A stretch of 14,059 nt of DNA. Source: Firm-08 sp045541535. Lineage in GTDB: Bacteria > Bacillota > Clostridia > Oscillospirales > QAKW01. The stretch is taken from assembly GCA_045541535.1 (NCBI GenBank), contig JAZQJG010000056.1, positions 1-14,059 of the forward strand. The letters are read 5' to 3'. The notes below the pieces were generated by a model, which saw only the letters and a program-made list of their open reading frames with translations, was not told the origin of the DNA and searched no databases. The number at the start of each line of letters is the position of its first letter. Position 1 is the stretch's first letter. Positions 7,013 to 13,578 of this stretch are shown piece after piece. The translations under genes and the position numbers were made by a program.

Positions 7013-8216
7013 ATTTATAATTTGATGATTCTTTATGAAGGAGACGGTGGCGGCGTTTTCTTTGTACTACGTTGCTTTGCAATGCCGGATATGCTATGAC
7101 GTGGATAACCAAATAGACCACCAACGTCCACCAGCATACTGACGAGGTTTCTTCCGCAGGCGGAAAGATAAAGAGGATAAACAGCAAGTCAAGCGCCGCA
7201 AAAACCCCGTTAAACAACCGAGAAAAGCGACGGTTGTGCAAATAAGTTGCCACCGTAAAACAGGGTAACGCCGGAAGCGCCTTACTTAGTGTCAAACTGC
7301 GACTGCTGTTTAAAAAGTTTGGATCAAGCCACAACTTATACAAAAGTATGCTTATAGAATAGGAAATCGTTACCACACCCAAAAATTCCAAAAACATCAC
7401 GGCCGGTTTAACGCCGGACAATGTGCGTACATTATACCAAAAATAATACCACACGATTATTAAGGGAACCGAAACGATTACCGCCACCATTCCATTCCAT
7501 CTGATCAAGCAAAAGTCAGTAACGGAAAGAATCAACCATAAGCAACCAATTAACTGCCATACTCGGCCGGGAAAGCGTACGTCACGCCCCTGCTTTTGGG
7601 TGGCAGATCTCTTTTTCTGTCCCTCGTTTATAATCTTCTCAAAATACGAAAATTTTGTTGATGATGACTCTTTATTCTGCGAAAGGATGTTATTTTTGCT
7701 CCTCGTATTCTCGGTATCTTTTTGCTTTGCACGCCATTCTTGCAACAATTCGCCAAAGGAAACGCCGGGAAGTGTTGACCCGGCAGTCGGTTTTTTGCAG
7801 TTTTTTAATATTTTCGATTCCCACAGTTCCGCAATCATCGTGTCCATCGATGGTTGCTTATAACAACATACGTATTGACTGGAGCTAAGTTGCAATTCCA
7901 TACCGTAATTATAATGCACCGATTCGTCCAGCTGGGCTGCCAGAATTTTTTTATAGTGCTTAATGGCCAGGTTAACCTCTTTTCGACAAAATTCGGAATT
8001 GATCATATCATCCGACAAAAACACGATCATGCTATCGCAGGCCAGCACGTTCTCCTCGATATAGGCGGGCCATTCGCTGCCCACGGCAATGTCCCGGTCG
8101 TACCACACACGAAAACCCCGCTGTTCCATAGCGGTAATAATGGGCTTAACACGGTAGTCGTCCTTATGGGCATAGCTGATAAATATAAAGGGTTTATTTT
8201 GCAGATGTGCTTCCAT
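7011..8216 (-). CDS. TIR-domain protein with a multi-helix membrane region
   Basis: A 401-residue protein. Residues about 8-135 are a bacterial TIR domain: FIFISYAHKDD (10-20) is strand A, RVWYDRDIAVGSEW (36-49) covers the strand B/BB-loop region, and SEFCRKEV (74-81) places E80 where the catalytic Glu of NAD-cleaving TIR domains lies. A polar linker (about 140-215, rich in K, S, N, Q) leads to five or six hydrophobic segments (about 219-237, 242-262, 271-293, 315-327, 335-352, 360-380) and a basic tail. Bacterial TIR domains act in antiphage NAD depletion or make cyclic ADP-ribose signals; membrane-bound forms are poorly known. AGGAG lies 6 nt upstream of the ATG. The gene is visibly AT-richer than its neighbours and has no partner gene, suggesting acquisition. 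NADase activity is inference. Confidence 0.88.
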   Translation of the reverse strand: MEAHLQNKPFIFISYAHKDDYRVKPIITAMEQRGFRVWYDRDIAVGSEWPAYIEENVLACDSMIVFLSDDMINSEFCRKEVNLAIKHYKKILAAQLDESVHYNYGMELQLSSSQYVCCYKQPSMDTMIAELWESKILKNCKKPTAGSTLPGVSFGELLQEWRAKQKDTENTRSKNNILSQNKESSSTKFSYFEKIINEGQKKRSATQKQGRDVRFPGRVWQLIGCLWLILSVTDFCLIRWNGMVAVIVSVPLIIVWYYFWYNVRTLSGVKPAVMFLEFLGVVTISYSISILLYKLWLDPNFLNSSRSLTLSKALPALPCFTVATYLHNRRFSRLFNGVFAALDLLFILFIFPPAEETSSVCWWTLVVYLVIHVIAYPALQSNVVQRKRRHRLLHKESSNYK

Positions 8217-8244
8217 ACGTTTCTCCTAAGTTTAGATTACGTTT

Positions 8245-8273
8245 ATTATACTACAATCTGGTGCCCCTTGCAA
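8245..8273 (-). promoter_or_regulatory. Promoter of the TIR gene
   Basis: On the minus strand TTGCAA (8273-8268), a 17-bp spacer and TATAAT (8250-8245) form a near-consensus promoter about 30 bp upstream of the TIR start codon, so the gene is transcribed on its own. Confidence 0.75.
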
Positions 8274-8282
8274 GCCAAATAT

Positions 8283-8307
8283 AAAACCGACCCTCTGGGT
8301 CGGTTTT
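8283..8307 (-). terminator. Intrinsic terminator after the alarmone synthetase gene
   Basis: An 11-bp perfect stem (8283-8293 with 8297-8307, core CCGACCC) with a 3-nt loop. Read on the minus strand it lies 15 bp after the synthetase stop and ends in TTTTATATTT, so it closes that operon before the TIR promoter. Confidence 0.8.
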
Positions 8308-8322
8308 ATTTTTGGTTTATAT

Positions 8323-9003
8323 TTATTCCCCTTTCAACTGTGCCTTTTCAATGCGTTGGCGCACGGCGTCCATACGGGCGTCCAGCTCGGCGCTGAGCTC
8401 GGCGCATTCCTTGAGCTCTCGGGAAATGGCCTCCATTTCGGGCAGGCCCTTTTTGTAATAAAGCTTGTGCTCCAGCGAGGCCCACCAATCCATGGCCATG
8501 GTGCGAAGCTGGACCTCCACCTTCATCTTCTTTTTCTCCTTATGCAGGAAAATGGGAATCTCAATGATCAGGTGCAGGGAGCGGTACCCGCTTTCCTTGG
8601 GATGGGCGATATAATCCTTGCGCTCAATGAGGCGCACGTCGTCCTGCCGCAACAGGGCCATGGCCAGCATATAAATATCCTCGGGGAAGGCGCAGATGAC
8701 CCGAATGCCGGCAATATCGAAGATATTTTCCTCAATGCTTTCCAGCGACAGGGGCAGATTGCGGCGCCGCAGTTTACCCAAAATGCTACGGGGCTTTTTC
8801 AGCCGCACCTTGATGGTCTCAATGGGATTGCGATCGTACTGCAGGGAAAGTTCTTCGTTGAGCACGTTGAATTTGGTCTGGATCTCCATCATTGCGCAAC
8901 GGGAATAGGCCATCAGCTCCCGAAAGGCCAACTCGTTTTCCTGCAACCAGTCCAGCTCTCTGTCGGAAAACTCCATCTGCTTGTCTGCAAAATGCTCGCT
9001 CAT
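8323..9003 (-). CDS. Small alarmone synthetase, (p)ppGpp synthase of the RelP/RelQ type
   Basis: A 226-residue RelA/SpoT-type synthetase without hydrolase or regulatory domains; it transfers pyrophosphate from ATP to GTP or GDP. Visible motifs: IKVRLKKPRSILGKLRRR (64-81, ATP/GTP-binding basic strand), FDIAGIRVIC (95-104) with Mg-binding D96, YIAHPKESGYRSLH (131-144, the G-loop), VEVQLRT (162-168) with E163, and WWASLEHKLYYK (173-184). The helical tail (185-226) fits the tetramerising C-terminus of RelP/RelQ; I cannot tell which of the two. ATG 9003 is preferred over the GTG at 9018 because GGAGGA (9016-9011) is 7 nt upstream and the ATG overlaps the thioesterase TGA as ATGA, implying translational coupling. 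Confidence 0.92.
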   Translation of the reverse strand: MSEHFADKQMEFSDRELDWLQENELAFRELMAYSRCAMMEIQTKFNVLNEELSLQYDRNPIETIKVRLKKPRSILGKLRRRNLPLSLESIEENIFDIAGIRVICAFPEDIYMLAMALLRQDDVRLIERKDYIAHPKESGYRSLHLIIEIPIFLHKEKKKMKVEVQLRTMAMDWWASLEHKLYYKKGLPEMEAISRELKECAELSAELDARMDAVRQRIEKAQLKGE

Positions 9004-9698
9004 TCCTTGTTCCTCCACGTAAATTTTGCTTCAAATACCGCCGTTTGCTCCCGCAGAATGCGGCAATAACTGATATTTCCTTCATCCCGTCGCCACAGGG
9101 TCAGGGTCTCCCCCTCCCGACATTCCTTGAGATGATGGGTCTCCATTTCGGCCACCTCTCTGGTGGCGGTGAAATCAGCGGCAAAGCAATCCATTGCCAG
9201 CTTGACGTATTCCACGTTGTTCAGGTGGCCCGACATATCGATCATATGGGGCAACACCGCCTGGGTGTGGCACAGGGTCATTTCCCCCTCTGCAAACCGC
9301 TCGTATTCCCCTGCCGGCAGTGGCGACAGATCGGGCTGCAGGATCCCCTCCCATTTTTGGGGACGGTGGCGGGCAAAGTCCAGAATACAGTATTCCTGCC
9401 GCACCTCCACGGCCACCCCCATCTCGTCGCTGATCTCCACCAGATACTCCAGACGGATCCGTCCGGCGGGGGCAAAGCCGTGGCGGATCTCCACCTCACT
9501 GTCCCAGACGGGGTAACGGTGGAAGATCGCCTTACTTTTCGTCACCACCCAAAACAGGCCCCGATCCCGTATCTCGCAATTGCCGCACAGATGGTCCCGT
9601 TGCCAACGGCTGAGGGAATCCTGTGTCAGAGCCATAGTATGGGGTACACCCAGACGCACGGTGGCGTCGGTATAAGCTGCATATAATTTTCGTTTCAT
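9000..9698 (-). CDS. Acyl-ACP thioesterase (FatA/FatB-like double hotdog)
   Basis: A 232-residue cytoplasmic enzyme that releases fatty acids from acyl carrier protein. The N-terminal hotdog (about 1-120) has LTQDSLSRWQRDH (24-36), GLFWVVTKSKAIFHRYPVWDSEVEIRH (47-73) as in the family; the C-terminal hotdog has DMSGHLNNVEYVKLAMDC (154-171). In plant enzymes this motif is DxNxHVNNxxY; here D154 and H158 are kept but Ser156 takes the Asn place. Short bacterial members of about 240 residues are normal. ATG 9698 is chosen over GTG 9707 because it has GGTG at a suitable distance. It follows the SLH gene after 45 bp without a terminator and overlaps the alarmone synthetase start. A weak TACAAT at 9721-9716 could be an internal promoter. 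Confidence 0.9.
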   Translation of the reverse strand: MKRKLYAAYTDATVRLGVPHTMALTQDSLSRWQRDHLCGNCEIRDRGLFWVVTKSKAIFHRYPVWDSEVEIRHGFAPAGRIRLEYLVEISDEMGVAVEVRQEYCILDFARHRPQKWEGILQPDLSPLPAGEYERFAEGEMTLCHTQAVLPHMIDMSGHLNNVEYVKLAMDCFAADFTATREVAEMETHHLKECREGETLTLWRRDEGNISYCRILREQTAVFEAKFTWRNKE

Positions 9699-9743
9699 TT
9701 GAATCACCGATTTCTATTGTACAGCAAAAATATGGAAAACTCT

Positions 9744-11096
9744 TCAATAATTTGTAAACTTATATAAATTATACAGGACGGTGGCCACCTCGGCACGGGT
9801 GGCTTTACCCCGGGGGTCAAAATAGTTTGCTCCCTTACCGTGAAGCAGACCCGCCGCCCGACAGCGATACACCGCCTCGGCGGCCCAACGGGCAATGAGC
9901 GTGTCATCGGCAAAGGGCGTTTCCGAGGGCTCGGCCAACGGGATCGTCATACCGTCGGCAAAGCGCACCAACATACAGGCAAGCTGTTCTCGGGTGATAT
10001 ACTCCTCGGGAGCAAATCGGGTGGCAGAGATACCGCTGACCACGCCCAATTGCTCCGCCCAGCCCACAAAGCCGGCATAATAGGCGCCCTTGGGCACGTC
10101 GGCAAAGGTGCTCTCCACAGGGGCGGCGCCCGCCAGACGGCCCAAGACGGTAACAAACATTCCCCGGGTCATGGTCTCCTCCGGGCCGAAGGCGGTATTA
10201 CTGACGCCGTAAAACAGTCGGCGGCCCAAGGTATATTCCACTGCCGTGGTATACCAGCTCCGTTGCAAATCGCCAAAGGCCGCGCTTTTGGCCCGACCAC
10301 GGTTGATAAAGCGATTTTGAAAATAATTCTGGGCGCGGCGATACACACCGGGATCGTATTCGTGGCCCGCTTGTTCAATTTGGTCGCACAGGGGCAGATC
10401 CCAGGTGATATCCAGCATCTGCCATTTGCCCTCCAGATACACGGCGTTCCACATATGCAGGTCGTTGACCAACGCCAGACAGGGAATCTCCAATTGTCGG
10501 CAAAGCTCCATAAAGGCGCGGGAATACCCCATACACACCGCCCGTTTTTCCACCAAGGCCAAAAAACTGCCGGAGGTGTCTATGGTGCCTTCGTCATAGG
10601 CGATCTCCCCATGCAGGCTTTGGCGCATGGCTTCCACCTGTTCTCTCGGGGTCATTCCCGCCACCGAGGCCAGCAGGCGGTCCATCTCTGCCCGCAGGGG
10701 GAGTGAGGAGTGCACGGTGAGCTCCACCGTATAATAATATTGTTTGATCTGACCCTGCCCGCTCACCATCCCATAGGAGGTGCGCACGGTGATATGGTCC
10801 CGCCCCTTCATATCCGCCGCAAACAGGGCGGTCATCAGGGGATGGAGCACGGCGCTCTTCTGGGCCTTAAAATCCTCCAGATCGGCATAGTCCTCCACCG
10901 TAAAGGGGAAATGCAGGGTATGGCGACTGCCGGTCAGGTCATAGATCTCGGCAATTTTATTTTCCACCGCCCCCACGATCATCTGGGGCGAGGCATCCAA
11001 CAACGGCTCCGCCGTGGGCAACGCCGCCAGACAGCTCCCCTGCAACAGACCCGTCAACAGGCACAGCGCCAGCGCCAAACTCAGCCACCGTTTCAT
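9744..11096 (-). CDS. Secreted transglutaminase-like protein with three SLH domains
   Basis: A 450-residue cell-surface protein. Residues 1-24 are a signal peptide (KR, long hydrophobic core, likely cleavage near SCLA-A). A transglutaminase-like core at about 150-260 has the Cys-His-Asp triad: C188 in RAVCMGYSRAF (185-195), H214 in NDLHMWNAV (211-219) and D229 in MLDITWD (227-233). Three S-layer homology domains follow (about 285-325, 330-382, 394-448), each with its TR motif (MTRGM 309-313, ITREQ 367-371, ATRAE 432-436), which bind secondary cell-wall polymer. Such proteins are thought to act on wall peptides or crosslinks; the substrate is unknown. ATG 11096 directly precedes the signal peptide and has a GGGGGCGG ribosome binding site; an upstream in-frame start at 11183 would precede the promoter. 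Likely first gene of the unit with the thioesterase and alarmone synthetase. Confidence 0.9.
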   Translation of the reverse strand: MKRWLSLALALCLLTGLLQGSCLAALPTAEPLLDASPQMIVGAVENKIAEIYDLTGSRHTLHFPFTVEDYADLEDFKAQKSAVLHPLMTALFAADMKGRDHITVRTSYGMVSGQGQIKQYYYTVELTVHSSLPLRAEMDRLLASVAGMTPREQVEAMRQSLHGEIAYDEGTIDTSGSFLALVEKRAVCMGYSRAFMELCRQLEIPCLALVNDLHMWNAVYLEGKWQMLDITWDLPLCDQIEQAGHEYDPGVYRRAQNYFQNRFINRGRAKSAAFGDLQRSWYTTAVEYTLGRRLFYGVSNTAFGPEETMTRGMFVTVLGRLAGAAPVESTFADVPKGAYYAGFVGWAEQLGVVSGISATRFAPEEYITREQLACMLVRFADGMTIPLAEPSETPFADDTLIARWAAEAVYRCRAAGLLHGKGANYFDPRGKATRAEVATVLYNLYKFTNY

Positions 11097-11128
11097 TTTC
11101 CCGCCCCCTTTGCAATTCTTTCCTATAT

Positions 11129-11157
11129 ATAATAACACAATCCCTACTAAAAGTAAA
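11129..11157 (-). promoter_or_regulatory. Promoter of the SLH-protein gene
   Basis: On the minus strand TTTACT (11157-11152), a 17-bp spacer and TATTAT (11134-11129) lie about 33 bp upstream of the start codon. Confidence 0.6.
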
Positions 11158-11197
11158 GGCGAGTGAAATATTGCCTGCGACAACGTGAAGCAGAATC

Positions 11198-11265
11198 AAA
11201 AGGGGACAGTCCCCAATCGGTTTAAAATAAACCAAAAGGGGACTGTCCCCTTTTGGTTTATTTTT
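11198..11265. repeat. Inverted pair of GGGGAC-W-GTCCCC palindromes with a 20-bp perfect hairpin
   Basis: GGGGACAGTCCCC (11202-11214) and GGGGACTGTCCCC (11238-11250) are reverse complements of each other; with flanking A and T the match extends to 17 bp (11198-11214 and 11238-11254). The second copy is the centre of a 20-bp perfect inverted repeat (11224-11243 with 11245-11264) ending in five T, so it could terminate plus-strand transcription. A 6-bp hairpin GGTTTA-AAA-TAAACC (11219-11233) overlaps it and would compete. The palindrome type resembles repeats of the REP kind. The short reading frame through it only translates the repeat. Confidence 0.8.
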
Positions 11266-11327
11266 GCCGTTTTGTGGATGGTGTTATTTGTTTTTCTGTT
11301 TCTGTCCGTTTTATGTCCCACTTGTTC

Positions 11328-11336
11328 TGATAAAAT
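11328..11336 (+). promoter_or_regulatory. Extended -10 promoter candidate for the 54-residue microprotein
   Basis: TG at 11328-11329, one base, then TAAAAT (11331-11336) gives an extended -10 element about 30 bp before the microprotein start; no good -35 box is present. Confidence 0.4.
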
Positions 11337-11366
11337 CAAATCATCAAAACAAAGGAGGACAAAGAA

Positions 11367-11531
11367 ATGAGTATTTGGGCACCGATCGGATTTTACGTTT
11401 GTATGGGAATTTTTGTTCTCTACGGACTCTGGCAGGACGAGCGGCGGGAAAAGAAAGCGCTCCAGCGTCGTCTGGAGCGGAGCCGCCGTCACACCGATGA
11501 AAACTGCCAACCACTGACAAAAGCGGCGTAA
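11367..11531 (+). CDS. 54-residue single-pass membrane microprotein
   Basis: ATG 11367 is preceded by a perfect AGGAGG (11353-11358) at 8 nt, and the frame runs 54 codons to TAA at 11529-11531. The protein starts MSIWAPIGFYVCMGIFVLYG, one transmembrane helix (about 4-22), followed by a highly charged, helical tail DERREKKALQRRLERSRRH (24-42) and a short polar end. By the positive-inside rule the tail is cytoplasmic. It has its own candidate promoter and a strong terminator 30 bp downstream, so it is a self-contained unit between the palindromic repeat and the riboswitch gene. No family is recognised. Small proteins of this shape often modulate a membrane complex, but no partner is visible here. 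Confidence 0.72.
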   Translation: MSIWAPIGFYVCMGIFVLYGLWQDERREKKALQRRLERSRRHTDENCQPLTKAA

Positions 11532-11560
11532 ATCTCTCCCCTTGATTTCGCCCTTTTTCC

Positions 11561-11588
11561 GGTGCGCCTACGGGCGCACCCTTTTTTT
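11561..11588 (+). terminator. Intrinsic terminator after the microprotein gene
   Basis: GGTGCGCC (11561-11568), loop TACG, GGCGCACC (11573-11580), then seven T at 11582-11588. Confidence 0.9.
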
Positions 11589-11629
11589 ACCGAAAATTTA
11601 CAATTTTTTAAAAAAATTGCCGAAAAGGC

Positions 11630-11658
11630 TTGCTTTTAGCAGAAAAGGGTGGTATACT
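11630..11658 (+). promoter_or_regulatory. Promoter of the glycine riboswitch transcript
   Basis: TTGCTT (11630-11635), a 17-bp spacer and TATACT (11653-11658). The start near 11665 leaves a leader of about 310 nt carrying the riboswitch and terminator. Confidence 0.7.
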
Positions 11659-11712
11659 TTTTTCATTGTTTTTCCAATCGGAAAAGCTGTATAACAGAAT
11701 ATTTCTAAATGA

Positions 11713-11880
11713 TGTTTGCAGGAAAGGGTAGTCTTGCCGCCGAAGGAGTAACACTCTCAGGTGTCCCCAAAGGGATAGAGACTGCAAACGGATAGAACTT
11801 TGGAGAACCCCACTTCGGGTGGGTGCCGAAGGTGCAAAGCGTGCAAACGCTAATCTCTCAGGCAAAAGGACAAAGATATT
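11713..11880 (+). promoter_or_regulatory. Tandem glycine riboswitch
   Basis: Two glycine aptamers in series. Aptamer 1 is closed by TTTGCAG (11715-11721) pairing with CTGCAAA (11782-11788) and contains GCCGAAGGAGTAA and ACTCTCAGG. The linker GGATAGAACTTTGGAGA (11790-11806) resembles the usual linker between tandem aptamers. Aptamer 2 contains GGTGCCGAAGGTGCAAA and the hallmark CTCTCAGGCAAAAGGACA (11855-11872). In aptamer 1 the usual GGCAAAAGGACA is altered to GGTGTCCCCAAAGGGATA. Glycine binding by this RNA class controls glycine catabolism or transport; here it precedes an AGCS symporter, a known target. Confidence 0.93.
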
Positions 11881-11919
11881 CCCCATACGGGGCGTACTAT
11901 GTAAATTTGTTATTTTTTG

Positions 11920-11957
11920 AGCAGATTGTGTTTCCACCGCAATCTGCTTTTTATTTT
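11920..11957 (+). terminator. Riboswitch expression platform: intrinsic terminator before the AGCS gene
   Basis: AGCAGATTG (11920-11928) pairs with CAATCTGCT (11940-11948) around an 11-nt loop and is followed by T tracts to 11957, ending just before the ribosome binding site AAGGAG (11959-11964). AATCTCTC inside aptamer 2 (11852-11859) can pair with the 5' arm (11919-11927, one bulged C), giving an antiterminator. That arrangement predicts that glycine switches the gene off. Confidence 0.82.
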
Positions 11958-11974
11958 TAAGGAGTTGATCAATC

Positions 11975-13528
11975 GTGGAATTTTTGAAATGGTTGGAGTC
12001 GTTTAACGGCGACATCAACGGCGTGGTCTGGGGTATGCCCGGCCTGATTTTGCTGATCGGTACGGGTATTTTGATGACCTGTGTAACCAAGGTGTTCCAG
12101 ATTTCTCATCTGGGTCATTGGTGGAAAAAGACCATCGGCTCTCTCTTTCACAAGGACGTAATCTCCCACAGCAAGGAAAAGGGATCTATTTCCGCTTTCC
12201 AAGCGCTGTGTACGGCTTTGGCCGCCACCGTGGGTACCGGTAACATTGCCGGTGTTGCCGCCGCTATTTACGTGGGCGGTGCCGGTGCGGTGTTCTGGAT
12301 GTGGGTCGCCGCCTTCTTCGGCATGATGACCAACTTCTCTGAAAACGTGCTGGGTATGTATTATCGCCGCAAGAATAAAGACGGCGAGTGGTCCGGCGGC
12401 GCTATGTATTATCTGGCAGAAGGTCTGGGCGGTAAAAAGGGTTGCAAATGGATCGGCAAGGTGCTGGCCATTCTCTTCTCCTTCTTTACCATGCTGGCCG
12501 CCTTCGGTATCGGCTCCATGGGTCAGGTCAACAAGATCGTGGCCAACGTTGCCGCCGCCTTTGACGTAAAGGCTCTGTCCTCCATCCCCGCCTTCGGTGA
12601 CGTTTCTTTGTACAACGTTTTGCTGGGTGTGGTGGTAATGGTCCTCACTGCTCTGATCACTCTGGGCGGTCTGAAGAGAATTGCAAGCGTTGCCGAGAAG
12701 ATCGTTCCCTTTATGGTCGTTCTCTTCGTTGCCGGCAGCCTTGTCATCATCGGTGTACATTATGACGCTATTATTCCCGCCTTTAAGGCTATCTTCGTGA
12801 ACGCCTTCTGTCCCGAAGCATTCGTCGGCGGCGGTATCGGTGTGGTCATCAGCAAGGTTATGACCCAAGGCTTTAAGCGTGGTGTGTTCTCCAACGAGGC
12901 CGGTCTCGGTTCCTCCGTTATGGTACACTCCAACTCCAACGTTAAGGAGCCCGTAAAGCAGGGTATGTGGGGTATCTTCGAAGTATTTGCCGACACCATG
13001 GTAGTCTGCACCATGACCGCACTGGTAGTGCTGACCTCCGGCGGTCTCAACGGCGGTGTATTTAACGCCACCACCGGTGAAATCGCCGCCGGCTATACCG
13101 ACGCCACGCTGGTGGGCGGCGCCTTTAACGAGGTGTTCCCCTGGTTCGGCATCGGCGGTAAGTTTATCGCCATCGCCATGTTCCTCTTTGCCTTTACCAC
13201 CGTGTTGGGCTGGTCCCACTACGGCAGTAAGGCCTGGGAGTACGTATTCGGTACCAAGAGCGTTGTGGTCTTTAAGATCATTCACGTTTGCACCATCATC
13301 TTCGGCGCCGTGCTGACCTCTTCTCTGGCCTGGGATATCTCCGATACCTTCAACGGTCTGATGATGATCCCCAACCTGATCGGTGTGGTCGTCCTCTTCC
13401 CGCTGGTTATGAAGATCACCAAAAACTACGTGGACCGTAACGTAAAGCACAAGGATGTAAAACCCATCCTCTCCTATGATGAAAACCTGCAGGCTGAAGC
13501 CGCCGCAGCCATCAAGGAAGAAAAGTAA
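11975..13528 (+). CDS. Sodium:alanine/glycine symporter, AGCS family
   Basis: A 517-residue polytopic membrane protein importing small amino acids (glycine or alanine) with sodium. Family motifs: SAFQALCTALAATVGTGNIAGVA (73-95), GAGAVFWMWVAAFFGM (102-117), GGAMYYLAEGL (141-151) and the highly conserved GFKRGVFSNEAGLGS (299-313). Length and hydrophobic pattern fit the usual 10-12 helices; the tail after 485 is charged and cytoplasmic. GTG 11975 is the start, giving MEFLKWLESFNGDINGVVWG with AAGGAG 10 nt upstream. Regulation is by the glycine riboswitch immediately upstream, which favours glycine as substrate. Codons are skewed to GGT, GTT and other T-ending choices compared with neighbours, consistent with high expression. 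The usual annotation names would be agcS, alsT or dagA. Confidence 0.94.
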   Translation: MEFLKWLESFNGDINGVVWGMPGLILLIGTGILMTCVTKVFQISHLGHWWKKTIGSLFHKDVISHSKEKGSISAFQALCTALAATVGTGNIAGVAAAIYVGGAGAVFWMWVAAFFGMMTNFSENVLGMYYRRKNKDGEWSGGAMYYLAEGLGGKKGCKWIGKVLAILFSFFTMLAAFGIGSMGQVNKIVANVAAAFDVKALSSIPAFGDVSLYNVLLGVVVMVLTALITLGGLKRIASVAEKIVPFMVVLFVAGSLVIIGVHYDAIIPAFKAIFVNAFCPEAFVGGGIGVVISKVMTQGFKRGVFSNEAGLGSSVMVHSNSNVKEPVKQGMWGIFEVFADTMVVCTMTALVVLTSGGLNGGVFNATTGEIAAGYTDATLVGGAFNEVFPWFGIGGKFIAIAMFLFAFTTVLGWSHYGSKAWEYVFGTKSVVVFKIIHVCTIIFGAVLTSSLAWDISDTFNGLMMIPNLIGVVVLFPLVMKITKNYVDRNVKHKDVKPILSYDENLQAEAAAAIKEEK

Positions 13529-13533
13529 AACTT

Positions 13534-13577
13534 AAAAAAAGACACCCGTAGGCGTTGTACCCGTAAGGATACAACGC
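13534..13577 (+). repeat. Half of a terminator arm followed by a palindrome after the AGCS gene
   Basis: Right after the stop, AAAAAAAGACACCC (13534-13547) matches the 5' arm of the terminator at 6983-7012, but no GGGTGTC arm follows. Instead there is a hairpin GCGTTGTA (13552-13559) with TACAACGC (13570-13577). ACCCGTA occurs twice (13545-13551 with its last base shifted, and 13560-13566 region), hinting at a duplication or insertion. Confidence 0.55.
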
Positions 13578-13578
13578 A

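Noticed and set aside
11185..11370. 61-codon plus-strand frame with a hydrophobic stretch
   Set aside because: Its first half is just the palindromic repeat translated (repeated QKGTVP), it lacks a ribosome binding site, and it overlaps the promoter of the well-supported 54-residue gene.
11608..12090. 160-codon minus-strand frame over the riboswitch
   Set aside because: It is antisense to the highly conserved glycine aptamers, whose conservation explains the sequence.
11969..13450. 493-codon open frame on the minus strand
   Set aside because: It mirrors the AGCS gene and its translation is H/G/D-rich without domains, as expected of a shadow of GC-rich codons.
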